From: Nocardia transvalensis
GTDB lineage: Bacteria > Actinomycetota > Actinomycetes > Mycobacteriales > Mycobacteriaceae
Assembly (NCBI RefSeq): GCF_015477765.1
Contig: NZ_JADLQQ010000001.1
Location: forward strand, 744,001-808,000
Reading direction: 5' to 3'
DNA: 64,000 nt
Part shown: positions 37,999-48,100 of the stretch, one piece after another
Layout of the letters: each line of letters begins with the position of its first letter
Numbering within the stretch: the stretch's first letter is position 1
Translations under genes and position numbers: made by a program
The notes under the pieces: model-generated
What the model was told of the DNA's origin: nothing
The model's input: the letters and a program-made list of their open reading frames with translations, nothing else
Databases searched by the model: none

Positions 37999-38046
37999 CC
38001 CTGTCTTGTCATTCCGGCATGCTTTCGCGGGAATGACAAGACAGGG
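37999..38046. terminator. Perfect 17-bp hairpin, GTCATTCC-type palindrome
   Basis: CCCTGTCTTGTCATTCC and its exact complement enclose a 14-nt loop. It lies 7 bp beyond the end of the DrrC-like permease gene. It may terminate that operon. It may also be a copy of a dispersed palindromic repeat, since it shares GTCATTCCGG with the 37907 hairpin. Confidence 0.6.
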
Positions 38047-38053
38047 TCCTCGG

Positions 38054-38818
38054 TCAGCCTTGGGCGGCCTTGCGGTAACCGCGGACGGCTAGCGCGCCGA
38101 AGACGACTGCCAGGCCTAGGGACCAGGCCAGGGTTTGGAGGAAGGGGGTCAGGAGCGGGCCGCCGAGGGTGAAGTTGCGCATGGCCTCGATGGCGCAGCT
38201 CATGGGCTGGGCGCGGACGATCGGTTGGAGCCAGTCCGGGTAGTTCTCCAGGGGGACGAAGCCGGAGTTGAAGAACATGCCCAGCAGGGTGACCGCGGCG
38301 AACAGCTGCACGACCTTGGCGCCCGCCTTGCTCACGCCGACGGTGATGACCATGGTCGCAAAGCCGGGGATCAGCACGACCGGGACCACCAGCATGCCGA
38401 GCACACCCCACCATCCGGCGTGCATGCGCAGCCCGAGGGCGAGGCCGAGGGCGACCACGATCGCCGTGGCGACCAGGGTGCGGCCGCATTCGGCGAGCAG
38501 GCGGCCGATCAGGCCCGCGCCGCGATGCACCGGGAGCACCCAGAACCGGCGCAGCAGCCCGCTTTCCGCCTCGGCGTGCAGCGACAGTCCGGTGCCCATG
38601 GCGCCGTACATGGCCCCGGTGACCGCGATCATGGGGACGAAACCGTAGATGGCGTCGGTGCCCGACGACATGGTCAGCACCTTGTTCAACACCAGCTGAT
38701 ACATCAGCAGCAGCAGGATCGGCAGCACCAGGGTGGAGGTGATCACCTCCTGCTCGCGCGGCCAGCGCCGCATCAACCGGCCCGCCTCCACCAGGCTCTG
38801 GTCCACGAGGGTCCTCAC
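38054..38818 (-). CDS. ABC-2 type permease, DrrB/DrrC-like
   Basis: The 254-residue membrane protein has six hydrophobic segments. It shows the ABC-2 pattern GFVPMIAVTGAMYGAMGTGLSL, GLLRRFWVLPVHRGA and FFNSGFVPLENYPDWLQPIVRAQPM. It starts with a GTG overlapping the preceding permease stop (GTGA). With the other permease and the ATPase it forms a daunorubicin-resistance-type exporter. It lies downstream of the siderophore NRPS genes, so siderophore export is a reasonable inference. Confidence 0.88.
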   Translation of the reverse strand: MRTLVDQSLVEAGRLMRRWPREQEVITSTLVLPILLLLMYQLVLNKVLTMSSGTDAIYGFVPMIAVTGAMYGAMGTGLSLHAEAESGLLRRFWVLPVHRGAGLIGRLLAECGRTLVATAIVVALGLALGLRMHAGWWGVLGMLVVPVVLIPGFATMVITVGVSKAGAKVVQLFAAVTLLGMFFNSGFVPLENYPDWLQPIVRAQPMSCAIEAMRNFTLGGPLLTPFLQTLAWSLGLAVVFGALAVRGYRKAAQG

Positions 38819-39600
38819 TTGCGCCGCCTTTCCACCAGCACCGACACCGCGGTGAACAACACGATCATCCCGGCGACCCAGGCCAGCGAAATCCCCAGCG
38901 CCGCGGTGAATTCCCCGTTCGCCAGATCCCGCAGCGCGGCCGACGCCTGCGACACCGGCTGATTGCGCACGAACGGCTGGATCCAGCCCGGGAACGCCTG
39001 TCCCGGAACGAAACCCGTCGACATCATGATCAGCAGCAACTGCGGCGCCAGCAGCGCCGAGGCCCCTACCTCCGGCTTACCGGTCGCCACCCCGAGCGCA
39101 TCCGCCCCGATCACCAGCGCCACCCCGAACGCCAGCGCCAGCGCGACGAAAACCACGGCCCCGCCCACATTGTGGAAGCGGAACCCGAAGACCGTCCCGA
39201 TCACCAGCGCACCGGCGACGGCCGCCAGGGCGCGCACCAGATTCGCCGACATCCGCGCCGCCAGCGGCAGCCACGGCCGCACCGGCATCGACCGCAACCG
39301 GGTTCCCATGCCGCTGAACGTGTCCCGCGCGGCCCGGTCCCCGGCGGACATGGCGGTGAAGAACATGCCCTGCACGACGATCACCGGCAGCAGGTACTGC
39401 GCATACTTCCCGCCGCCCATTTCCATCGAATGCCGCAGCGGCACATAGAAACACACGAAGAAGATCATCGGCGCGACGAAACCGAACGGCAGATCCCCCT
39501 CACGGACCGCCGCGCGAATGGTGCGCCCGCTCAACGCCTTCCACTGCAGGGCCGACGGTACCCGGAATTCGCTGCCGGCCGCCTTCGCCGGGGCCGTCAT
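38815..39600 (-). CDS. ABC-2 type permease, DrrB-like
   Basis: The 261-residue membrane protein is a relative of the neighbouring permease. It has MIFFVCFYVPLRHSMEMGGGKYAQYLLPVIVVQG, GMGTRLRSMPVRPWLPLAARM and FVPGQAFPGWIQPFVRNQPVSQ. Its ATG overlaps the ATPase stop (ATGA). Two different permeases with one ATPase suggest a heterodimeric membrane domain. Confidence 0.88.
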   Translation of the reverse strand: MTAPAKAAGSEFRVPSALQWKALSGRTIRAAVREGDLPFGFVAPMIFFVCFYVPLRHSMEMGGGKYAQYLLPVIVVQGMFFTAMSAGDRAARDTFSGMGTRLRSMPVRPWLPLAARMSANLVRALAAVAGALVIGTVFGFRFHNVGGAVVFVALALAFGVALVIGADALGVATGKPEVGASALLAPQLLLIMMSTGFVPGQAFPGWIQPFVRNQPVSQASAALRDLANGEFTAALGISLAWVAGMIVLFTAVSVLVERRRK

Positions 39601-40592
39601 GCGTCCGCCCCCACCGGCTCGTCCTGCGGGCGGGTCAGCTTGATGAACACCTCGTCCAGCGACGGCCGCCGCAGTGCGATATCGATCAGCTCGATATCGG
39701 CCTCGTTGACGCGGCGCAGCACCTCGGCCAGGGTGGCGGCGCCGTCGGGCGCGGGCAGCGACACCCGGTCCGCGGATTCGGCGACGGTCAGCTCACCCAT
39801 GCCCTGCAGCACCTTCAGCACGGCCGCCACATCGCCCGCCTCGACCGGGACGACCTCGCAGTAGCTGGCGCCGGAGCGGGCCTTGAGCTGATCGGCGGTG
39901 CCCTCGGCGATCACGGTGCCGCGGTCGACGACGATGATGTTGTCGCTGAGCGCATCGGCCTCCTCGAGGTACTGAGTGGTGAGCAGGATCGTCACACCCT
40001 GCTGTTTGAGCTCGCGGATCAGCGACCACAGCCGCTGGCGGCTCACCGGATCCAGACCGGTGGTGGGCTCGTCGAGGAACACCACCTTCGGCAGGCGCAC
40101 CAGCCCGCAGGCGATATCGATGCGGCGGCGCATACCGCCGGAGTACTGCCCGACCCGGCGATCGGCGGCATCGGTCAGCTCGAACTGCTCGAGCAGTTCG
40201 ACGGCACGCGCTTTCGCCTGCTTCGGGCGCAGGCCCATGAGGCGGCCGAACAGCACGAGGTTCTCGCGGCCGGTCAGCACCTCGTCCAGCGCCGCGTACT
40301 GGCCGGTGAGCATGATCGAGGCCCGCACCTGGGCGGCCTGGGTGACCACGTCGTATCCGGCGACCAGGGCGCGCCCGGCATCGGGCCGGATCAGCGTGGA
40401 CAGCACCGACACCGCAGTGGTCTTGCCCGCGCCGTTGGGCCCGAGGACCCCCAGCACGCTGCCCTCCGGAACGCTGAAGCTGATGCCCCGCAGGGCTTTC
40501 ACCTCGCCGAACGACTTCTCGACGGACTCGACCACGATGGCCGCGCCCGTATCCTTCTCCGACACCGGATTCTCCGTCCTGATGCTCACCAT
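39597..40592 (-). CDS. ABC transporter ATP-binding protein, DrrA-like
   Basis: The 331-residue ATPase has Walker A GPNGAGKTT (about residue 50), the signature YSGGMRRRIDIA, Walker B VVFLDEPTTGLD and the switch His region replaced by TTQYLEEAD, as in DrrA proteins. The C-terminal DrrA extension follows. It lies 10 bp after the NRPS gene and overlaps the permease gene, so it is probably cotranscribed with the siderophore genes. A GTG at about 40562 with CGGAG before it is an alternative start. Confidence 0.9.
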   Translation of the reverse strand: MVSIRTENPVSEKDTGAAIVVESVEKSFGEVKALRGISFSVPEGSVLGVLGPNGAGKTTAVSVLSTLIRPDAGRALVAGYDVVTQAAQVRASIMLTGQYAALDEVLTGRENLVLFGRLMGLRPKQAKARAVELLEQFELTDAADRRVGQYSGGMRRRIDIACGLVRLPKVVFLDEPTTGLDPVSRQRLWSLIRELKQQGVTILLTTQYLEEADALSDNIIVVDRGTVIAEGTADQLKARSGASYCEVVPVEAGDVAAVLKVLQGMGELTVAESADRVSLPAPDGAATLAEVLRRVNEADIELIDIALRRPSLDEVFIKLTRPQDEPVGADA

Positions 40593-40602
40593 TCCCCTGC
40601 TT

Positions 40603-43600
40603 TCACTGTTGAGTCACGCTCACGACCGACGACGTCAGCGCGGCGACGGCGCGCAACCAGATCTCGGTCAGCCGTTCGATGTCGGCGGGATCGAACAGCA
40701 CGTCGCTCCACCGCCACAGCGCGACCACCTGCGGCCCGTCCACACCCGGATGCACCCCGGCGATCACGTCCAGGGCGTAGCGCAGCGGCATATCCGGCTC
40801 CGGCGCGATCGGAAGGTGCTGGTGCACCGTGAGATCCGAGATCGGCGACCACGCACCCACCCGATTCGCGGCGAGATCCATGCGGCCGAGATAGTCGAAC
40901 ATCACCTGCGGCTCGGCAACCGGCTCGGCCAGTGGACCGCCGTAACGCAGCAGACCGTAGTCCAAACCCTTATTCGGCGCCTGTTCACACTGTGCCGCAA
41001 CGGTTTTCATCAGTTGCCGGGCAGCGTCCGGGTCGTTCTCGAGGGCGGCCACGTCGAGGTCCAGACCGGCGGCCAGGCGCAGCGGGTAGACGGTCGTGAA
41101 CCAGCCGACCGTGCGGGCCGTGTCGGCGCCGACCAGGGCGTCCTCGCGGCCGTGCCCCTCGAGGGCGATCAGGGTGCCCGCGGAGGTGTCGCGGCCGTGC
41201 CCGGACTGCCAGGTGGACAGGGTGGCGCACAGCGCCGCGAGCAGCAGGTCGGGCAGGCCCGGTTGGCCGTCTCGGCCGGTGCCGTCCAGCAGGCGCCCGG
41301 TCGGTTCGGCCGGGATGATCGCCGGGGTGATCCGGTAGGACGCCCAGGTGTCGCGGCGCGGGTCGGGGGCGCGGCAGCCGACCGGCGGGTCGGGCTCGGC
41401 CACCTGCGCGGCCCAGAAGTCGTACTGCGCCAGCACTTCCGGGCTGTGCGCGCGTGCGGTCAGCAGCTCGGCCCACTCCCGATACGGAGTGTGCTCGCGC
41501 GGCAGGGCGATCGGACCCCCGCCCTCGCCGGTCATCCGGGACCAGGCGTCGGCGAGGTCGGCGAGCAGGATATGCCACGACACCGGGTCGACGGCCAGGT
41601 GATGGACCGACAGCAGCAGAATGTCGCCCGACGGGCGGACGAAGCGCACCGCGCGAATCATGGTGCCCGCGTATGGATCGATGGCGTCGATCGCCGCCCG
41701 CGACTCGGCCGCCAGTGCGGGACCGAGGTCACCGTCCACAGGCACGTCGGTCACCACGTCGGCCGCGCGGACGACACCCGGTTCCCGAGTGATCAGCCGG
41801 GGTTCACCCTCGGTCTCGATCAGTCGCGCCCGCAGCATGTCGTGGCCGTCGATCAGGGACTGCAGCACCGATTCCAGTGCGGCACGGTCGATCTCGTCCG
41901 GCAGTGCGACAAGCGTGGACAGCGCGAGGCGGCGGAAGCCGCCGAACTCGTAGAGCCACGACATGATCGGCGTGGTCGGCACTTCGCCGTACTCGACCGG
42001 CCCGGCCGAAAGCTCCTGCGCGGCACGGGCGTCGATGGCCGCGGCGAGATCCCGGACGGTCGGCGTCGCCAGGACCATGGCCGGACTGACCGACAGCCCG
42101 GCTTGCCGGGCCTTGTTCACCAAGGAGATGGCGACGATGCTGTCGATGCCGAGATCGAGGAAGTCGTCGTCGATGCCGAGCGTGCGGCCACCGAGCGCCT
42201 CCGAGAACGCCGTGCACAACGCACGTTCGGTATCCGTGCGTGCGGCGGTGCCGGTGCCCTGGATGTTCAGCTCGCGCAACCCGATGTCGGCCAGCACCCG
42301 CACATCCAGCTTGCCGTTCGGGGTGAGCGGGAGTGCGGGCAAGGCGATGATGCGGGCGGGAACCATATAGCCGGGCAGGTGTTCGGCCAATTCCCCGCGC
42401 AGCACCCACCCATCGATGTCCGGGAGATGAGGGTCGGTGACGACGAATCCGACCAGGCTCGAACCACTGGGACGTTGCACGACGACCACGGCCGCCTCGC
42501 GCACGGGCGGGAGCCGCAGGAGCGCGGATTCGATGTCGCCGAGTTCGATGCGGTAACCGCGGATCTTCACCTGGTCGTCGGCGCGACCGAGATAGGACAG
42601 GTCCCCGGCGGGCGACTGCCGCACCAGGTCACCGGTGCGGTACATGCGCTGCCCCGGATGGAACGGGTCGGCGACGAACCGGTCGGCGGTGAGCGCCGGT
42701 TTGCCGAGATAGCCACGGGTCACCTGGGCGCCGGACAGGTACAGTTCGCCGACCGCGCCGCGAGGCACCGGGCGCAGCGCGGAATCGAGGACATAGCCGA
42801 ACATGCGATCCACCGGGCGCCCGATAACCGGCGACGGCGACGAACCCGCCTGCCCGGCACCGGAATTCACCGTTGCGACGACCGCTTCCACGGTCGTCTC
42901 GGTCGGGCCGTAGCAGTTGTAGACGGCGGTGGCGGGCAGGCCGCGCAACTGCTCCCACAGGGCGGGGCCGATCGCCTCACCGCCCAGCGCGAGCACCGAC
43001 AGGTGATCACCGTCGACGAGCCCGGCCGCCGAGAGCTGGGCGAACATGGACGGCGACGTATCGATCATGTCGACCCGATGCCGGACGATGCCCGTGACGA
43101 TTCCGTTCGCGTCGCGCATCTCGGCCTCGTCGAACAGGTGCACCGCATGGCCGTCGAACAGGCCGATCAACGGCTGCCAGGAGGCGTCGAAGCTCAGCGA
43201 CCAGGCGTGGGCGATCCGCAGCGTGCGGCCCAGCCGGGCCTGCGCCGGGCGGTACACGCGGTCGCGGTGGTCGGCGAAGTAGCTCGCCAGCGCGGCATGG
43301 GTCCCGATGACGCCCTTGGGTTCTCCCGTGGACCCGGAGGTGAAGATGATGTAGGCGCGCGACTGCGGATGCACCGCGCGGATCGCCGGGACGACGTGAC
43401 CGGCGATTCGGCGCTCGATCTCCGAATCATCCAGTACGACAGGCTGCCCGGTATACCCGGCCTCGGCCACCAAAGATACGCAGTCGCGGGCGGTGAGCAC
43501 GAGCGCGGGATCCGACTGCCGCAGGATCGATGCGATCCGCGCCGGTGGTGCCGAAACATCCACGGGCACATAGGACGCACCGGCGCGCAGGACCGCCAGA

Positions 43601-45171
43601 ATCGCCACGACGAACCGCGACGATCGCGGCAACGCCAGCGCCACCGCCGATTCCGGCCCGACCCCCGCGGCCGTCAGCTCGGCGGCCAGCCGCCCGGACG
43701 CCTCGTCGAGTTCCCGATAGGTGAACCGCTCGCTCGCCGTGGACAGTGCCGGAGCATCCGGTGCCGCGGCGACCTGTCGCGCGAACAGCTCCACGACATT
43801 CGTGACCTCTGCCGACGCCTCCGGGGCAGGCGGAATGTGCAGCGCCGCACGCTCTCCGGGAAGCAGCACATCCACCGCGTCGACGCCGCGGTCGCCGTGA
43901 TCGGGGAGCTGCCGCAGGACCGAGAGGATGCGGGCGCCGATCTGGGCGGGCGGGAAGTGGGGCAGCGCCTCGGCGACCGCCTCCAGCATGACCACCAGGA
44001 CGCCGTCGTTGAGATGCGACACCACCGACAGCGGATAGTGCACCAGGCTTTCCATGGCCACCGGCAGGAAGCGGGTGCCGTCACCGGCGACCACCGGGTC
44101 GGTGGCCGCACCGATCGGGGCGTTCTCGAAGACGAACAGCACATCGAACAGCGCGCCCTGGCCCGCCGCCCGCTGGATGGCCGACAGGCTCAGGTATCCG
44201 GCGTCGCGCATCGCCGCCTGTTCCCGCTGCGCCAGGCGGCACTGTTCGACCACGGTTCGATTGCCCTCCAGCACGATTCGCGCGGGCACGGTGTTGATGA
44301 ACAGGCCGATCATGGTTTCCACGCCGGGTAGCGAATCCGGGCGGCCGGAGATGGTCGTGCCGAAGACGACGTCGCGTCGATCGGTCAGCCGGGAAAGCAC
44401 CACCGCCCAGGCGAATTGGACAACCGTGCTCATGGTGAGCCCGTTGGTGCGCGCCCACCGCACCAGGCGGTCGGTGTCGGCGGCGTCCAGGCTCAGCCGG
44501 GTTCGCTTCGGAATGGCCTCGCCCACTTCGGCACCGGCCTCAGCCAGCATGAGCGGTCCCGACAGCGGGCTCAGGTAGTCGCACCAAGCACGCTCGGCGG
44601 CCGTCGCGTCCTGCGCCGCCAGCCACGCGATGTACTCGCGGTACGGCCGCGGCGCGGGCAGCGAATCCGCGGTTCCGCCCGCCTCGTACACGGCGATGAG
44701 CTCGCGGAAGAACACCGCGACCGCCCAACCGTCCATGAGGATGTGGTGGGCGGTGACGATCATGCGGCGGCGCTGATCGGGCAGGGTCACCAGGGTGACG
44801 CGCAGGGCGGGGCCGTGGCTCAGATCGAAATTGCGCTGCCGATCGGCCTCCGCGATCGCATCGAATTCCTCGGGCCGCGCGGTGATCTCGGTCCAGGGCA
44901 GCTCGACCCAAGTCGGCACGATCTGCACCGGCTTGGGCAGATCGCGATCCCAGAATGCCGCCCGCAGATTCGGATGCCGGTCCAGAATCGCCTCGGCACT
45001 GCGCCGCAGCCGATCCACGTCCAGCGGCCCGCCGATATCGATGACGAACTGCATCGAATACAGGTCGACGCCGTCGGAGGCCAACTGCGCCAGCGAGAAC
45101 AGCCCCTCCTGCAGCGGGCTCAGCGCCAGCACGTCCTCGATGTCGGCGGGCACGGACCGATCCACGCTCAT
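40603..45171 (-). CDS. Non-ribosomal peptide synthetase, C-A-T-E (nocobactin type)
   Basis: The 1522-residue protein has four domains. The condensation domain carries HHILMDGW (142-149). The adenylation domain carries [11 protein letters not shown] and the later NCYGPTE, YRTGD and VKIRGYRIE motifs. The carrier domain has LGIDSI with the phosphopantetheine serine. A C-terminal epimerisation-type domain has [26 protein letters not shown] and FDYLGRMD. The ATG overlaps the upstream NRPS stop (ATGA). The likely substrate is lysine or N-hydroxylysine, by analogy with mycobactin MbtF and nocobactin NbtE/NbtF. The exact nbt letter is not assigned here. No thioesterase domain is fused. Confidence 0.9.
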   Translation of the reverse strand: MSVDRSVPADIEDVLALSPLQEGLFSLAQLASDGVDLYSMQFVIDIGGPLDVDRLRRSAEAILDRHPNLRAAFWDRDLPKPVQIVPTWVELPWTEITARPEEFDAIAEADRQRNFDLSHGPALRVTLVTLPDQRRRMIVTAHHILMDGWAVAVFFRELIAVYEAGGTADSLPAPRPYREYIAWLAAQDATAAERAWCDYLSPLSGPLMLAEAGAEVGEAIPKRTRLSLDAADTDRLVRWARTNGLTMSTVVQFAWAVVLSRLTDRRDVVFGTTISGRPDSLPGVETMIGLFINTVPARIVLEGNRTVVEQCRLAQREQAAMRDAGYLSLSAIQRAAGQGALFDVLFVFENAPIGAATDPVVAGDGTRFLPVAMESLVHYPLSVVSHLNDGVLVVMLEAVAEALPHFPPAQIGARILSVLRQLPDHGDRGVDAVDVLLPGERAALHIPPAPEASAEVTNVVELFARQVAAAPDAPALSTASERFTYRELDEASGRLAAELTAAGVGPESAVALALPRSSRFVVAILAVLRAGASYVPVDVSAPPARIASILRQSDPALVLTARDCVSLVAEAGYTGQPVVLDDSEIERRIAGHVVPAIRAVHPQSRAYIIFTSGSTGEPKGVIGTHAALASYFADHRDRVYRPAQARLGRTLRIAHAWSLSFDASWQPLIGLFDGHAVHLFDEAEMRDANGIVTGIVRHRVDMIDTSPSMFAQLSAAGLVDGDHLSVLALGGEAIGPALWEQLRGLPATAVYNCYGPTETTVEAVVATVNSGAGQAGSSPSPVIGRPVDRMFGYVLDSALRPVPRGAVGELYLSGAQVTRGYLGKPALTADRFVADPFHPGQRMYRTGDLVRQSPAGDLSYLGRADDQVKIRGYRIELGDIESALLRLPPVREAAVVVVQRPSGSSLVGFVVTDPHLPDIDGWVLRGELAEHLPGYMVPARIIALPALPLTPNGKLDVRVLADIGLRELNIQGTGTAARTDTERALCTAFSEALGGRTLGIDDDFLDLGIDSIVAISLVNKARQAGLSVSPAMVLATPTVRDLAAAIDARAAQELSAGPVEYGEVPTTPIMSWLYEFGGFRRLALSTLVALPDEIDRAALESVLQSLIDGHDMLRARLIETEGEPRLITREPGVVRAADVVTDVPVDGDLGPALAAESRAAIDAIDPYAGTMIRAVRFVRPSGDILLLSVHHLAVDPVSWHILLADLADAWSRMTGEGGGPIALPREHTPYREWAELLTARAHSPEVLAQYDFWAAQVAEPDPPVGCRAPDPRRDTWASYRITPAIIPAEPTGRLLDGTGRDGQPGLPDLLLAALCATLSTWQSGHGRDTSAGTLIALEGHGREDALVGADTARTVGWFTTVYPLRLAAGLDLDVAALENDPDAARQLMKTVAAQCEQAPNKGLDYGLLRYGGPLAEPVAEPQVMFDYLGRMDLAANRVGAWSPISDLTVHQHLPIAPEPDMPLRYALDVIAGVHPGVDGPQVVALWRWSDVLFDPADIERLTEIWLRAVAALTSSVVSVTQQ

Positions 45172-48100
45172 CGGGTGGCCTTCCATGCGGCGCCGAGTGC
45201 CGCGAGGGCGTCGTCGTTCAGGCCGGACAGGTTCGCCGGAGCCGGCGCTGGAGCGGGTTCGGTCGCTGCCGGTTCGGACACAGGGGATGCGGCCGGATTC
45301 GCCAGGGCAGCCAGATCCTGCGCCGTGGCCGGTTGCACGCCGTCGGCCACGGCTCGGTCGACGGCGGCGGCGAGTTCGGTGATCGACATATGTTCGAACA
45401 CCATTTGCGGTGACATCGGCAGGCCGATCTCGTTGGCGCGCACCGACCATTGGATGGAGATCACGCTGTCGCCGCCCAGGCCGAAGAAGTTGTCGTCGGG
45501 CTGCACGTCGTCGATCTCGAGCAGTTCCTCGAGAATGGTGATCAACCGGCGTTCGGTGTCGGTCTCCGCACCCGCGACGGCGGTCGTCTCCCGGTGCTCG
45601 ACCGCCACGGCGGTCACGAACAGCAGCCGTCCGTCCGCGGACCAGCGGGCGCGATCGCCGGTGTGGAGCAGGCGCTCTCCGGTTCGGTACGGGTCGGCGA
45701 CGACGTGGTCGGCTTCCTCGCCGGTCAGCGTGGCACCGCCGACATACACGTCACCGATCACCCCCGGCGGCACCGGTCGCCGGTGCTCGTCCAGGATCAA
45801 CACCCGCGCACCGGGAATCGGGCAGGCCCGCCCGCTCCCGTCGAGCGGTCCGCGCGCCGCGGCACCCGCATACCCGGCGGGGTGATAGGAGAAGGTGGCC
45901 AGCGAGTCGGCCGCCAGCGCGGGCAGCAGATCGGGAAGCGCTGCGGGCCACGAGATTCCGAGCACATCCCAGCGCAGCACCGACGGCAGCACCGACACAC
46001 CGGTCTGCACGAATCGCGCCAGCACGCCCGGCTCGGCGACCACGTGGGTCACCGCGTGCTCCCGGATCAGATCCACCAGCGCCACCGGGTCCTCCCGCTG
46101 TGCCTCGGTCGCCACGATCAGGGTGGCACCGTCGGCGACGGCCGCGAGCAACTCGATGGTGATGTCGAGGCTTCCCCACGGCGCGGCGATCAACCGGACA
46201 TCGGCCGAGCCCAGGGCCGGATCGGTGTTCGCCGTACGCCTTTCGGCGGCCAGGGCACGACGGTCGGCCACCGCCGCCGCCAGCGCGGCGTCGTCGGCGC
46301 CGGAACGTTCGAGCGCGGCCAGGAGGTGAACCAGACCGTCGGCCGACGCCTCGCCGACGCCGGTTCCATCGACCGAGCCGAGGCGTCCGAACAGTTCCTG
46401 ATAGCTGAGCGTGGTGTCGCCGCAGCGGAGCGCGGTGCGCACGGGCGGAACCTCACGCCCGCGGCGCAGCAGTCCGGCCACGCCGAGCACGCCGGAAAGG
46501 TCTACGCCCGTGGCCCATTCGCCGATCAGCCGCTCGCGCTCCCCACCGGCCAGCACATCCAGTTCGGCCAGCGGCCGATCCGGCTGGTCGGCGAAGCCGT
46601 TGAGCACCCGCATCATCCGCTGTGCGAACGAGTGCGCGGTCGAGGGCTCGTAGAGGTCGCCGTTGACGATGATGCTCGCGTCGAAGCCGCCGTCGTCGCC
46701 GGCGAAGAAGTTGACCGACAGGTCCAGCAGGGAGACGTCGAACTCCAGCGGCAGCACCGTCACCGATGCCTCACCCAGCCGCAGCCCGGTCGCCGCCCAA
46801 TCCTCCTCGCGGAAGTGCATCATCGCCTGGAACAACGGATTGCGCGACCGCGAGCGCGGCGGATTGAGCGCCTCCACCACACGTTCGATCGGCACGCTCT
46901 GGTGGTTGTAGGCGCCGAGGGCGACCGTGCGGGCCCGTTCGAGGACATCGCGCGGTGTCGGGTTGCGCGACAGGTCGTTGCGCAGCACCACCATATTGGC
47001 GAGCAAGCCGACCAGGTCCGCGGCCGCCGGGTCGACGCGGTTGGCGACCGGTGTGCCCAGCGGAATATCCTCGCCCGCACCGAGTTTGTGCAGCAGGGTC
47101 GCGACGGCGGCCTGGTAGAGCATGAATTCGGAGGCGCCGGTCCGCTCGGCGAAGTCCTTCAGCCGCCGCCGCAGGTCCGCCGGAACCGTGAACGTCGCCA
47201 CGTGCCCGTTCTTGCCGATGACGGCCGGACGCGGACGGTCGGGGGCGACGGTGATCTCGTCCGGCAGCCCGGCCAGCTGGGTACGCCAGTAGTCGAGCCC
47301 GGCGGTGGCGGCATCGGCCGTCTCCCGCTGCCACAGCGCGTAATCGGCGTAGTCGACCGGCATCGGCGCCCACTGCGGTGCGGCACCGGCGACGCGGGCG
47401 GCGTAGGCCTCGGCCAGGTCGCTCAGGATCGTCCGGAACGACCAGTGGTCGGCGACCAGATGGTGCACCAGCAGCGACAACACGTGAGTCGCGTTGTCCA
47501 GCCGCAGGATCCGCGGCCGGATCAGCAGCTCGGATTCCACCACGAAGCAGTGGCGGCCCGCGTCGGCGAGTGCGTCGTGCAAGCGGCGGGGATCGTCGAG
47601 CACGGTCACCGGCACCTCGATCGGCCCGGCGGGCAGCACCGACTGATACGGCACGCCGTTGTCCTCCGGGAACACCGTGCGCAGGGCCTCGTGCCGGGAC
47701 ACCACATCGCCGAGCGCGGCGGTCAGCGCGGCCACGTCCAGCGGTCCGTCCATCCGCACCGCGAAGGGGATGTTGCCGATCGGAGTAGGCCCCTCCAGCT
47801 TGCGCTGGAACCACAGCGCCAGCTGCGAATGCGACAGCGGAATACGCTGCGGGCGTTCACGTTTGGTCAACGGCTGCACCGCGGGCGCGGTCGCGGCAGG
47901 AGTCGCCTCGATGAGTGCGGCCAGCCCCGCGACGGTCGGGGTGTCGAACGGCGCCCGCACATCGAGCTGAACCCCGAATTCGGAACGGATCACCACGATC
48001 AGCCGCGTGGCCAGCAGCGAATGCCCGCCCAGCTCGAAGAACGAATCGTCGGCGCCGATCCGGTCGCGGCCGAAGATCTGCCCGAACAGCTTCGCGAGCC

